Assembly (NCBI GenBank): GCA_023228865.1
Contig: JALOAH010000011.1
Location: 1 to 64,000 of the forward strand
Direction: 5' to 3'
Source: Porticoccaceae bacterium
Lineage (GTDB): Bacteria > Pseudomonadota > Gammaproteobacteria > Pseudomonadales > Porticoccaceae
DNA length: 64,000 nt
The notes under the pieces were generated by a model. The model was not told where the DNA came from, ran no database searches, and was given only the letters and a program-made list of their open reading frames with translations. A program made the position numbers and the translations under genes. Of this stretch, positions 53,511-62,946 are shown piece after piece (position 1 is the stretch's first letter; every line of letters begins with the position of its first letter).

Positions 53511-53633
53511 TCAACGCTTTTGGTTTTGATGATCGCGCATGTCCTTTTTGATGAAAAGGTAGAGGCCGCCGAAAAACAGACAGACCAGTGCCACCGTTGC
53601 CAGGCCTGCAAAAACAACCGTATCCATATACAT
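53511..53633 (-). CDS. small single-pass membrane protein (40 aa)
   Basis: A short reading frame encodes MYMDTVVFAGLATVALVCLF then FGGLYLFIKKDMRDHQNQKR. The first 28 residues form a strong transmembrane helix followed by a positively charged tail, like small accessory subunits of membrane complexes. An internal ATG (53627) gives a 38-residue form. A good ribosome binding site is not evident. I do not know the family. Confidence 0.5.
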   Translation of the reverse strand: MYMDTVVFAGLATVALVCLFFGGLYLFIKKDMRDHQNQKR

Positions 53634-53706
53634 AAAAACACTCACCGTGATGAAGAAATCTCGGCTTCAGATTATTCCCTTACAGTTTTTATGGTATTGA
53701 CGCAGA

Positions 53707-54384
53707 TCAGGGTTTGGCGCTGAAATTGAAACGGAAGTCTGTGCGCCGCCACAAATCGGCGGTGAGCATAATGTGAAGGCAGAGCAACAGGGTAAAGTTC
53801 CAGGCCACGGCATTGTCGATTTGGCTGTAGAGATCGGGAATGACAAAACCGGCAATCACCGTTGCCAGGCCGAGCACCATGTCCAGGCTGAGCAGGATCT
53901 TTAACCAGCGCAGGTGGCCGCTGTAATGGCTGCCCATTGGCGGGCGCTGGTCGATTAGCCAGGTAATCAGCAACTGGGCAAAAAAGCTAAAACCAAAAAA
54001 GGCGATAACCCCGGTGTGCCTGGGAACGCGATACTCCGGCGGTATGGATCCCAGCAGGACAGCGTAGACAATCAGTCCAGAGCCAGCGGCGATGCCGAGC
54101 AGGGTCAGGGCGCGCTGCCAGTTTTTGTGGCAGCAACCCAGCTGTTTTAGCCAGTGAACATTGAGCAGCCAGTAGGCCATCAAGATAACGGCGGCGGGAA
54201 TCATGGCGCCCTTGAAAACAAAATAGGCCGGGGGGTAACGCCCCGTTGCGCTGATGGATGTGCAGCTGTCGAGATAGGGAATGCACCAGGCCACATGGCC
54301 GAAGCTGGCGGACAATAAATAGGTGGCGTTGATGGTTGCCAGGGGCAACAGCCCGGCCACCAGGGCAAGGGGATAGAGGTGCAT
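53707..54384 (-). CDS. six-helix integral membrane protein (Frag1/DRAM/Sfk1-like)
   Basis: The 225-residue protein has six hydrophobic segments. After the first come conserved-looking residues WCIPYLDSCTSISATGRYPP and YFVFKGAMIPAAVIL, which recall Frag1/DRAM/Sfk1-type proteins. Function in bacteria is unknown. I use ATG 54384, nine bases after GGAGG; frames extending to 54570 include repeat-rich sequence. The family call is tentative. Confidence 0.72.
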   Translation of the reverse strand: MHLYPLALVAGLLPLATINATYLLSASFGHVAWCIPYLDSCTSISATGRYPPAYFVFKGAMIPAAVILMAYWLLNVHWLKQLGCCHKNWQRALTLLGIAAGSGLIVYAVLLGSIPPEYRVPRHTGVIAFFGFSFFAQLLITWLIDQRPPMGSHYSGHLRWLKILLSLDMVLGLATVIAGFVIPDLYSQIDNAVAWNFTLLLCLHIMLTADLWRRTDFRFNFSAKP

Positions 54385-54620
54385 GGGCGATTTCCTCCTC
54401 GTCGATAGGGGCATGTACCGGTCTTTAAGGTTAACACCAGGGGCGCGAATAAACGCCGCCACTCTTCTTAGGGTATGCGCAAAATTTGCAAAGGCAAGAC
54501 AGCCTTGCCCTATACCTTCGAAAGGGTTGCAGGCAAACGTAGCCGGTAGCAAACTGTTACCGAGCTGCAATGACGTTTAAGTCTGTTATACCCGCGCAAA
54601 ACTCAGATTTCAGCGGGTAC

Positions 54621-54640
54621 TGGTGCAATTTCCGGGCTAG
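54621..54640. repeat. isolated CTAGCCCGGA-family end
   Basis: TGGTGCAATTTCCGGGCTAG matches the right end at 6098-6117 with one change. It lies 28 bp upstream of the YejM-like start codon. No matching left end is visible within 250 bp. Confidence 0.5.
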
Positions 54641-54668
54641 GGGTTGTAACGGCTGGTATACTGCGGCG

Positions 54669-56522
54669 ATGAAATTGCGACTCTTATCCCACTTTACGCT
54701 GACATTTTACGCCGTTCTGGTGACCTGGGCTTTTGTACTGCTGTACCTGGCAAAAGCGCCGTTGCCAACTGCGCCTGTGCCGGGCATTTACCTGGCGACC
54801 CTGCTGGGTTATCACGGCCTTTTGGTAACTCTGGTCAGTGCCCTGCTTTTGCCCTTGGCGCTGTTTGCGATGACCCGCTGGCTGGTGCCGGTGGCACTGT
54901 GGCTGTGGGTCATTTTTCTGCTGATTGATGCCGCTGTTTTTGATCTCTACCACTTTCATGTCGAATGGTTGATGATCGAAATGTTTTTTTTCGATTTTCG
55001 CGGCATGGGCATTCCCCTGTTTTTACTGCTGATTGCCGGATTGGCTGGGGTTGCCCTGTTGCTACTCAGTTTTTGGCTGCAGCGTTTCAGCGCGCGGGTT
55101 TCCCCCGGGCATGGCGTGGCGGCGCGCCGGGTTCTGCTTGCGATTATTCCGGTGTTTGTCGTCAATACGCTCATTGGTTTTTGGGCGTACCGTTACGATC
55201 GTGAAGAAATTACCCGCTACGCCCCATTTCTGCCGGCCTTTTCCCCCATTACCAGTTATGACAATGGCGAGCGCCTTGCCACCCTGTTGCCGGCGCTATT
55301 TCCTCCGGTGGCCGGTCAGGCTGCCAGCGGTAGCGGTGCGGACGGAATGGTCAACTATCCCCTCGAGGCGCCTCATTGCCGTGCCGACAGCCAGGCGTCT
55401 ATCTTGATGATTGTGCTGGAAAGCTGGCAGGCGGAAATGCTCAACCCCGAAACCATGCCAAACCTGTGGAATTTTTCCCAGGGGGCAACCCGCTACCAGC
55501 GGCATCTATCCAGTGGCTCGGCCACGGTTCCCGGATTGTTTGGCTTGCTGTACGGACTGCACCCAACCTATTACGACAAGTTCAAGGCGGTGCCCCTCAG
55601 CCACCCCTCCCTGTTTACCAAAACCCTCCATGAGCTTGGCTATCGTCAGCGGGTATTTACCAGTGGCGACCTGGATCGTTTTGCCCTGCGCTCCCTGTTC
55701 TTTTCCTCCGTGGCCGCAGAGGATTACCATGAAAGCAAAAAGGATGGCGACATCGTCGACCGATTTATTGCCAGTTTTGCCGGTGTCGAGCGCCACAAGA
55801 GCGCAAATTTTGACTTTCTTTTTCTGACATCATCCCATTCCACCTATATCTATCCCCCGGAATTCACCCACTTTCAGCCGGTGCCAAAAATTGAAGGCAG
55901 TTATGCCCTTAACAAAATGGCCGACAACACCACCTTCAAAAACGATTATCGCAACAGCCTCTTTTATATCGACAATCTCCTTGGCCGCGTCTTTGCAACC
56001 TTGGACAGCTCAGGGGCACTGGCAAATACCTGGGTGATTATCACTGGCGATCACGGCGAAGAATTCAATGAAAACGGCATGGGGTTCTGGGGGCACGGCA
56101 GCAATTTCTCGCGCTGGCAAACCCAGGTGCCCCTGGTGGTGAAGGCGCCGGGGGTGACAGCGGGAGCGATTGAAAATCGCGTCTCCATGCACCAGGATCT
56201 TGTGCCGACCCTCATGGAGAGCGCCCTGGGCTGTGTTGGCGAACGCACCGATTACAGCAACGGTGAGCACCTGGCTGAGCTGCCCGACACCCGCGCCTCG
56301 GTGCTATCGTCCTATGTGGTTAACGCCTACTGGGTGGACGGCGTCGTCTATGAGCGCACCACGGGGAAAAAATACGCCTGGAGCGATATGGCGGAGATCA
56401 ATTCATTGAACAACCCCGCGCTGCTGAAAAACCTGATGGCGGAAGAGAGCCGCTTTATTTCCCCGCGCCCCGGCGGCGAAGTGCCGACAATTACCGCTCG
56501 GGAGGCTGACAGTGGTCATTGA
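54669..56522 (+). CDS. YejM/PbgA-like membrane sulfatase-fold protein
   Basis: The 617-residue protein has five N-terminal transmembrane helices (about 8-30, 48-70, 75-95, 115-135, 160-180) and a periplasmic sulfatase-fold domain (about 255-590) with ILMIVLESWQAEMLNPETMP, YQRHLSSGSATVPGLFGLLY and IITGDHGEEFNENGMGFWGH. The architecture matches YejM (PbgA), which senses periplasmic LPS and regulates its synthesis. The residue aligned to the sulfatase nucleophile region (TVPGLF) suggests limited or no hydrolase activity. An upstream frame to 54570 passes through a repeat. Confidence 0.9.
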   Translation: MKLRLLSHFTLTFYAVLVTWAFVLLYLAKAPLPTAPVPGIYLATLLGYHGLLVTLVSALLLPLALFAMTRWLVPVALWLWVIFLLIDAAVFDLYHFHVEWLMIEMFFFDFRGMGIPLFLLLIAGLAGVALLLLSFWLQRFSARVSPGHGVAARRVLLAIIPVFVVNTLIGFWAYRYDREEITRYAPFLPAFSPITSYDNGERLATLLPALFPPVAGQAASGSGADGMVNYPLEAPHCRADSQASILMIVLESWQAEMLNPETMPNLWNFSQGATRYQRHLSSGSATVPGLFGLLYGLHPTYYDKFKAVPLSHPSLFTKTLHELGYRQRVFTSGDLDRFALRSLFFSSVAAEDYHESKKDGDIVDRFIASFAGVERHKSANFDFLFLTSSHSTYIYPPEFTHFQPVPKIEGSYALNKMADNTTFKNDYRNSLFYIDNLLGRVFATLDSSGALANTWVIITGDHGEEFNENGMGFWGHGSNFSRWQTQVPLVVKAPGVTAGAIENRVSMHQDLVPTLMESALGCVGERTDYSNGEHLAELPDTRASVLSSYVVNAYWVDGVVYERTTGKKYAWSDMAEINSLNNPALLKNLMAEESRFISPRPGGEVPTITAREADSGH

Positions 56523-56655
56523 CGAGGCTTGCGAGGATTCGGCGATTCCCGGCGTCAGCGCCGCTTGCCTCAGCAGTTCCAGATAATGTTATTCCGCCCA
56601 GCCGATCGTTGGTGATTGTTTGCAAACAGTCTCCTGCGGGTAAGGCTTTGTTTTG

Positions 56656-56720
56656 GTAGGAGCCAGCCTTGCTGGCGATGACATGGCCAACAATCTATCC
56701 CTTGCAGGGCAAGCTCCTAC
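56656..56720. repeat. inverted pair of REP repeats (GTAGGAGC family)
   Basis: GTAGGAGCCAGCCTTGCTGG and, inverted 40 bp on, TGCAGGGCAAGCTCCTAC make a REP pair (BIME-like). It lies between convergent YejM-like and hemL genes, with a further half-copy near 56740. Confidence 0.75.
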
Positions 56721-56763
56721 AGATGGAGAATTTTCGGTCGGAGCCTGTCCCGCAGGCGGTGCC

Positions 56764-58050
56764 TCAGTTGCCCAGTTGGGCAAACACCTTTTCCGCTGCC
56801 GCCAGGGTGAAGTCAATATCGGCGTCACTGTGGGCGGCGGACATAAATCCCGCCTCGTAGGCGGCGGGCGCCAGGTAGACGCCCTCGTCGAGCATGGCGT
56901 GAAAAAATTTGCCAAAGCGTGCGCTGTCGCAGGCCATCACCTGTTGATAATTGCTGACGGTTTCTTCTTCAGTGAAAAAGACGCCAAACATCGAACCCAC
57001 ATGGTTGCTGGTCATGGCAATGCCGGCGGCATTAGCGCGCTCCCTCAAGCCTTTCACCAGGGTCTCGGTTTTGGCAAAAAGGGCATCGTGAAAACCCGGT
57101 TGCGACAACAGATTCAATGTGGTCAGTCCGGCAGTCATGGCCACAGGGTTGCCGGACAGGGTGCCCGCCTGATACACAGGCCCCAGCGGCGCCAGTTGTT
57201 CCATAACCTTGCGCTTGCCGCCAAAAGCCCCGACCGGCATACCGCCACCAATGACCTTGCCGAGACAGATCAGATCCGCGTCTATGCCGTAGTGGCCAAC
57301 GGCACAATGGGGGTCAACGCGAAAGCCGGTCATCACTTCGTCGATAATCAAGAGGGCGCCGGCATTGCTGCAGCACTCGCGCAGGGTTTCCAAAAAGCCC
57401 GGCGCTGGAGGAATGCAGCTCATGTTGCCCGCCACCGGTTCGACAATAATGCAGGCGATCTTCGCGCCAATGGCAGCAAACACCTCGCGCACCGAAGCGC
57501 TGTCGTTGTAGGTGAGGGTAACCGTGTGATCCGCCAACGCCGCCGGTACACCGGGGGAACTAGGAATGCCCAGGGTCAGCGCGCCCGATCCGGCCTTTAC
57601 CAGCAGTGAATCGGAATGGCCATGATAACAGCCTTCGAACTTGACGATTTTGTCCCGCCCGGTGAAACCCCTAGCGAGGCGAATGGCGCTCATGGTGGCT
57701 TCGGTGCCGGAATTGACCATGCGCACCATGTCGAGGCCGGGCACCAGCTCGCAGAGCCTGTCAGCCAGCAGTGTTTCCAGTTCGGTGGGTGCCCCGAAGG
57801 TGAGCCCCTTGTCGAGCTGCTGGCGAATGGCTGCGAGCACTTGCGGGTGGCCGTGGCCGAGAATCATGGGACCCCAGGACTGGACATAGTCCACGTAGCG
57901 TTTGCCGTCGGCATCAAACAGGTAGGCGCCACTGGCGCTGTCAAAAAACACCGGAGTGCCTCCGACGGCGCGAAAGGCGCGCACCGGTGAATTGACGCCG
58001 CCGGGGATATGCCGTTGGGCGGCGGTGAAAAGAGACTCGGATTTACTCAT
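56764..58050 (-). CDS. hemL: glutamate-1-semialdehyde 2,1-aminomutase
   Basis: The 428-residue PLP enzyme makes 5-aminolevulinate from glutamate-1-semialdehyde. [40 protein letters not shown], the PLP-binding [10 protein letters not shown] and the Schiff-base lysine in [19 protein letters not shown] are intact. ATG 58050 gives the typical length; GTG 58062 is possible. HemL feeds HemB, also encoded here. Confidence 0.97.
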   Translation of the reverse strand: MSKSESLFTAAQRHIPGGVNSPVRAFRAVGGTPVFFDSASGAYLFDADGKRYVDYVQSWGPMILGHGHPQVLAAIRQQLDKGLTFGAPTELETLLADRLCELVPGLDMVRMVNSGTEATMSAIRLARGFTGRDKIVKFEGCYHGHSDSLLVKAGSGALTLGIPSSPGVPAALADHTVTLTYNDSASVREVFAAIGAKIACIIVEPVAGNMSCIPPAPGFLETLRECCSNAGALLIIDEVMTGFRVDPHCAVGHYGIDADLICLGKVIGGGMPVGAFGGKRKVMEQLAPLGPVYQAGTLSGNPVAMTAGLTTLNLLSQPGFHDALFAKTETLVKGLRERANAAGIAMTSNHVGSMFGVFFTEEETVSNYQQVMACDSARFGKFFHAMLDEGVYLAPAAYEAGFMSAAHSDADIDFTLAAAEKVFAQLGN

Positions 58051-58298
58051 GGCAGGACTCACGACAGGGATTGCCCGCTATTATCCAGACAATCGGCCTT
58101 TGAGGCTATCCCGGTTTGTGGGGGCAGTGCCAATGGCGAGGGGCAATCTGCGGCAACCATGAAGAGCCAAGCCAGAAAAAGGGAAATTTTTTAGGGTTTT
58201 TCTACGATCACGGCTTCCTTCTCGGTAGCTGTCCGCATACTATCCCGTTCTCGCTAAAAATACTCAAAAGTAGTTACTCAAAATAAGAGATAGGATTT

Positions 58299-59560
58299 AT
58301 GGTCGTAGCTCTGGTGGTGATTTTTGTGGTCGGTTATGCGGCGATCGTTTTTGAGCATTCCGTCAAAATCAATAAAACCGTTCCCGCGCTCTTTGCCGGG
58401 GTTTTGATGTGGGCGCTGTGGGCGATTCTCGGCAATACCGCAACCGTATCAGAGGAACTCGAACACCATCTCTACGATATTGCCCAGATTCTCTTCTTTC
58501 TGATGGGAGCCATGACCATCGTCGAATTGGTAGACGCTCACCAGGGCTTTAAAATCATTACCAACCGCATCACCACCCGCAATTCCCGCAAACTCATGTG
58601 GATCATCTGCCTGGTGACCTTTTTTATGTCTGCGGCGCTCGACAACCTCACCACCGCCATCGTTATGGTGTCCTGCTGCGCCGCCTGGTTCACGACGACA
58701 AGCAGCGCCTCCTGTTTGTGGGCATGGTGGTGGTGGCGGCCAATGCCGGAGGCGCCTGGTCGCCCATTGGCGACGTTACCACCACCATGCTGTGGATTGG
58801 CGGCCAGATTTCCACCGGCGGTATCATTCACGCCGTGTTCCTGCCCAGCCTGGTTTGCCTGTTGGTGCCCCTCAGTCTGGTGATGTTTAAACTCAAGGGC
58901 GAAATCATTCGCAATAAATACGACACCCAGCACGCCCTTGAGGAAGAAAAAATTCGCGGTAGTAAAATCATGTTTTTTGTCGGCACCGGCATGCTGCTGT
59001 TTGTGCCCGTGTTCAAGACAATCACCCACTTGCCGCCCTTTATGGGCATCATGCTCGCCCTCGCCGTGGTCTGGGCGCTGTCGGAAATTCTCCATGTCGA
59101 CAAAACCGAAGAAGAGAAAAAGCCCTACACCGCCATTCATGCGTTGTCGAAAATTGACTCTTCCGCGATTTTGTTTTTCCTTGGCATTCTGCTGGCGGTG
59201 AGCACCTTGCAGGGCACCGGCGTGCTTCGCGACCTGGCCAGTGCCATGGATGAAAAAATCGGCAATATGGAAGCCATTGCCCTGGCCATAGGCCTGCTGT
59301 CGGCCATTGTGGATAACGTGCCCCTGGTTGCCGCCGTGCAGAAAATGTACAGCTTTCCCATGGATCACGAAATGTGGTCGCTGATCGCCTACACGGCGGG
59401 CACCGGCGGAAGCTGTCTGATCATTGGTTCCGCCGCCGGTGTTGCCCTGATGGGCATGGAGAGAATCAACTTTTTCTGGTATCTGAAAAATATCGCCTGG
59501 CTGGCACTGTTGGGTTATTTTGCCGGTGCTGGTGTCTATATGCTGGTGGCGGCGCTGTAG
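58299..59560 (+). pseudogene. nhaD: NhaD-type sodium/proton antiporter with a -1 frameshift
   Basis: The gene would encode about 420 residues of an ArsB/NhaD-superfamily antiporter exporting Na+. The first part (58299 to about 58671) ends normally with FFMSAALDNLTTAIVMVS. A missing C in a CC run at 58672-58673 shifts the frame: one additional C gives ..MVS-LLRRLVHDDKQRLLFVG, the normal continuation, which runs to 59560 with NAGGAWSPIGDVTTTMLWIG and AGTGGSCLIIGSAAGVALMG. As written, translation ends at 58883. A sequencing error is as likely as a real mutation. Confidence 0.88.
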
Positions 59561-59581
59561 CGCCGCCGCGATGGCATTTGG

Positions 59582-60007
59582 TTAAAAAGGTTTGACGATC
59601 ACCAGAATTACAATGCCCACCAGCATAAACACCGGTATTTCGTTAAACCAGCGGAAAAAAACATGGCTTTTGGTGTTGGTGTCGTTGCGGAATTGTTTCA
59701 GATAATAGAGGCAAAAATGGTGGTAAATCAGCAGTAACACCACCAGCGTAATCTTGGCGTGAAACCAGCCAGCGCTGAAATAATACTGGGGCGACAAGGC
59801 CACCAGCCAGCCGCCAAAGAACAGGGTTGCAATTGACGATGGCGTGGCGATACCCCTGGAGAGCTTGCGCTCCATCACCTTAAAGCGCTCCTTGCCGAGC
59901 TCGTCTTCCGCCATGGCGTGATAAACAAACAGCCTTGGCAGGTAAAACAGCGCCGCAAACCAGCAGACAACGCTGATAATGTGAAAGGCTTCAACCCATG
60001 CAAACAT
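59582..60007 (-). CDS. hemJ: protoporphyrinogen IX oxidase HemJ
   Basis: The 141-residue membrane protein of the UPF0093/HemJ family oxidises protoporphyrinogen IX near the end of haem synthesis. EAFHIISVVCWFAALFYLPR carries the essential histidine; KLSRGIATPSSIATLFFGG, WFHAKITLVVLLLIYH and FRWFNEIPVFMLVGIVILVI complete the pattern. ATG 60007 follows GAGGAG. It lies near a coiled-coil membrane protein gene and erpA, as in Pseudomonas. Confidence 0.93.
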   Translation of the reverse strand: MFAWVEAFHIISVVCWFAALFYLPRLFVYHAMAEDELGKERFKVMERKLSRGIATPSSIATLFFGGWLVALSPQYYFSAGWFHAKITLVVLLLIYHHFCLYYLKQFRNDTNTKSHVFFRWFNEIPVFMLVGIVILVIVKPF

Positions 60008-60285
60008 TGTATTTCTCCTCGTGGCGCCCACCAGCAGCGGTGAAGCTCGACCCTCTGTTTCAGGGCTGCATTGTTTCAGACCTGATAGAAAGCCTCAATA
60101 TCTACCATGGGGATTGTTGCGCCGCCGCCAATCCAGACAGCGGCGAACGGCGATTGCGCGCAGAAACCAAATAGCAGATTGGCGCACTAGCTGGGTTATG
60201 ATAGGGAGCCGGTGGGCTTGGAGAGGATAAAGAGTTATGCATGTTGAAAACAGTATCGCGGTGAGCAAGCCCAGGGGCGGTCGCT

Positions 60286-60969
60286 GTGATTAGCATCCAC
60301 CATCGCCGCCAGCTCGCCATACTGCTGGTTAGCGCTCTGGTGATTGGACTGCTGCTCGGCTTTGCCTTTGGCGGCCGCATTTTCAGTGACGCCATGCTCG
60401 ACTACCGGCGCATGGAGAAACAGCTGGCCGACACAGAAACCCTGCTGAATCAGCGGGATCAGGAACTGGCCAACCTCACCATCGCCGACAAGGTCAACCA
60501 GTTAACCCAGGAAAAATTGCGGGAAAAAGTCACCGAATTGCGCACCGAGCTGGTCAGCCTGGAGGGCGAGCTCTATCTCTATAAAAACCTCGTTGAAGAC
60601 GATGAGGGGCAATTGGGTTTAAGCCTCGAAAATATCACCCTGCGCAAAACCGGGGATGACAACAGCTTTCTCTATCAAATTGTGGTGCGTCGCAAAGAAG
60701 TGCTCAGTCAGACCATCGACGCCACCCTCGCCCTTTCCATCGAGGGCTCGCTGCTGAAAATACCGGATACCATTGCGTTCAGCGAAGCGGATCCCGCCAT
60801 GGACGAAGACAACATCAGCTTTCGCTTCAAATACTTCAAGGTCATTCAGGGCACCTTTGTACTGCCCGAGCATTTTGTGCCGGAAAAACTCGTGGTGTCC
60901 CTCTATGAAACCGGACGGCCAAACTCCCTGGTGATCAAGGAATACCCCTGGCGTGTCTCTGAATTCTAG
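60286..60969 (+). CDS. DUF6776-like membrane-anchored coiled-coil protein
   Basis: The 227-residue protein has an N-terminal transmembrane helix (LAILLVSALVIGLLLGFAFG), a coiled coil (about 40-105, rich in Leu/Gln/Glu) and a C-terminal beta-rich domain (YQIVVRRKEVLSQTIDATLA, KYFKVIQGTFVLPEHFVPEK). Similar proteins lie between hemJ and erpA in pseudomonads, where a bactofilin gene is usually also present; none is seen here. Start is GTG 60286. Function unknown, perhaps cell-envelope related. Confidence 0.82.
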   Translation: MISIHHRRQLAILLVSALVIGLLLGFAFGGRIFSDAMLDYRRMEKQLADTETLLNQRDQELANLTIADKVNQLTQEKLREKVTELRTELVSLEGELYLYKNLVEDDEGQLGLSLENITLRKTGDDNSFLYQIVVRRKEVLSQTIDATLALSIEGSLLKIPDTIAFSEADPAMDEDNISFRFKYFKVIQGTFVLPEHFVPEKLVVSLYETGRPNSLVIKEYPWRVSEF

Positions 60970-61083
60970 GCGTCGAACAGGCTCCAAACAGCCCTGTGGG
61001 AGCCGGGCGCCCCGGCGATGGATTTCTGGCCTCGTAAACCCTCACCTGCCGGGCAGGGTTACAAAGCATAGTGCTGTTTTTTT

Positions 61084-61144
61084 GTAGGAGGTTGCCCTGC
61101 AGCCGATGGTTGGCAATGGTTTATCGCCAGCAGGGCTGGCTCCC
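61084..61144. repeat. inverted pair of REP repeats (GTAGGAGC family)
   Basis: GTAGGAGGTTGCCCTGCAGC and, inverted, ATCGCCAGCAGGGCTGGCTC form a REP pair in the 287-bp gap before erpA. A diverged half-copy (TGGGAGCCGGGCGCCCCGGC) lies near 61000. Confidence 0.68.
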
Positions 61145-61256
61145 AACTGAGCCAGGGTTGAAGCGGGCGGGCAATGGCAGTTGAATTCGGCGGTGAAATC
61201 CATGCTAGAATACCCGACCTTAACAGTTGGTTATTGGTATATCCTCAAGGAGACCC

Positions 61257-61610
61257 ATGTCTGTCGTTGAATCCTTTATGCCCACGGCGCTGCAAATTAC
61301 ACCCGCCGCCGTTGCAAAAGTTAAATCCCTAGTGGCGGAGGATGGCAACTCCGGCCTCAAACTGCGTGTTTTTGTCACCGGCGGTGGCTGCTCCGGTTTT
61401 CAGTACGGTTTTTCCTTTGACGAACAGGTGGCGGAAGACGACACCATTATTGAGCTCAACGGCGCCACCGTCGTTGTCGACGCCCTCAGTATTCAGTACC
61501 TTCAAGGCTCCCAGGTGGACTACGAAGAAGGTCTGCAAGGCTCCAAGTTTTCAATATCCAACCCCAACGCGAAAACCACCTGCGGCTGCGGCGCGTCCTT
61601 TTCCCTGTAG
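61257..61610 (+). CDS. erpA: iron-sulfur cluster insertion protein ErpA
   Basis: The 117-residue A-type carrier donates [4Fe-4S] or [2Fe-2S] clusters to apo-enzymes. The three cysteines are intact: [14 protein letters not shown] and the C-terminal TTCGCGASF. The ATG at 61257 has AAGGAG at five bases; the longer frame from 61227 lacks a start signal. Clients such as IlvD, also in this window, may depend on A-type carriers, but this is family knowledge. Confidence 0.97.
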   Translation: MSVVESFMPTALQITPAAVAKVKSLVAEDGNSGLKLRVFVTGGGCSGFQYGFSFDEQVAEDDTIIELNGATVVVDALSIQYLQGSQVDYEEGLQGSKFSISNPNAKTTCGCGASFSL

Positions 61611-61632
61611 CTTTTTCCTGAGGCCTCACCCT

Positions 61633-62709
61633 TCAAGGGGCTTTTTTGTAGGGCAACAGTGTGGCTGCCTGCTGTACATGATGTTCAATCTGTCTGTCTT
61701 CCTCCCGTAAAAACCGCGCTACTGCTGCAGCAAAGGCCGGTTCCGCAAGCCAGTGCAACGAGTGGGTAACCACAGGCTCAAAGCCGCGCAGAATCTTGTG
61801 CTCGCCCTGTGCCCCGGCATCAAATTTTTTCAACTTGCGCGCAATGGCGAACTCGATGCCCTGGTAATAACAGAGTTCAAAGTGCAAAAAATCGAACTCT
61901 TTAAGACAGCCCCAATAGCGGCCAAACAGGGTATCGTCGTCAAACAGATAAAACGCCGCAGCCACCACCTGATCGCCCTGGCGGGCGGTGATCAGCAGGC
62001 AGTGTTCGGGCATTGTGGCGCCGACAAGGGCAAAAAATTCCGGTGTCAGATAACCGCGGGAACCGCTGCGTTTCAAATAGGTGCGCTGGTAAAAAAGCGC
62101 AAACAGGCGCCATAAATCCGCCGTAATCTCCGCGCCGGTAAAGCGTTCAATCACCAGTTGCTGTTCTGCCACCTGGCGGCGTTCCTTAGCCACCATCTTG
62201 CGCTTGCGGGAGTTAAAGTGACCTAGAAAATCGTCGAAACTGTGGTAATTGCGGTTAAACCAGTGGTATTGCACACCCTTGCGGTGCATAAGCCTGGGGT
62301 CGCTAAAAAGCGCTAAATGTTCGGCATCGGGAAACAGCAAATGCCAGCCGGAGGCCTGGGTCTCGGCGGCAAAATCCAGGGTGCGCTCAATCAACTCCGC
62401 CGCCAGCGCTTCCCGTTTTGCCCCTGAGCCAAATCGCACTCTGGACCCGGTCGCCGGCGTAAAGGGAATGGCGGTGAGCAGCTTGGGGTAGTAATTGAGG
62501 CCGTTGCGCTGGTAGGCGTCCGCCCACGCCCAGTCAAACACGTACTCGCCATAGGAATGCTGCTTCACATAAAGGGGCATAAACGCCTGGGGCGCGCCAT
62601 TTTCCACAAGGGTTTGATGGCAGGGCTGCCAGCCGGTAGCCGCAACCGCACTGCCGCTGTCTTCAAGGGCGGCGAAAAATTCGGGGCGAAGAAAAGGATA
62701 ACTGCTCAT
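61633..62709 (-). CDS. DUF482 (GNAT-fold) protein
   Basis: The 358-residue protein has an acyltransferase-like double GNAT layout with FMPLYVKQHSYGEYVFDWAW near the start, then FNSRKRKMVAKERRQV and FLHFELCYYQGIEFAIARKL. These are DUF482/PF04339 signatures (sometimes called peptidogalycan biosynthesis). The biochemical reaction is unknown. It is convergent with erpA. Start chosen at the second ATG (62709). Confidence 0.9.
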   Translation of the reverse strand: MSSYPFLRPEFFAALEDSGSAVAATGWQPCHQTLVENGAPQAFMPLYVKQHSYGEYVFDWAWADAYQRNGLNYYPKLLTAIPFTPATGSRVRFGSGAKREALAAELIERTLDFAAETQASGWHLLFPDAEHLALFSDPRLMHRKGVQYHWFNRNYHSFDDFLGHFNSRKRKMVAKERRQVAEQQLVIERFTGAEITADLWRLFALFYQRTYLKRSGSRGYLTPEFFALVGATMPEHCLLITARQGDQVVAAAFYLFDDDTLFGRYWGCLKEFDFLHFELCYYQGIEFAIARKLKKFDAGAQGEHKILRGFEPVVTHSLHWLAEPAFAAAVARFLREEDRQIEHHVQQAATLLPYKKAP

Positions 62710-62946
62710 AACCAACCAGACTATTGAGCCGTTATAGTGCCGGTTTACCGGTGGTACAGCAAGAAGTGCCGATCAGCGGGCGATTCGGGACAGCTTGCGC
62801 TGATTTGAGGTTGTCGCGCCATCAAGTTTGTCCTATTCTCCGCCAGGGTTAAGGGGTGGTATCGAATATTTATCGGTTAACCGCCTCTGGTTTGGCCAAA
62901 TATTCGAGAGATCCTTTTATTTTCTACCTATGGAGTAAAAAGCATC

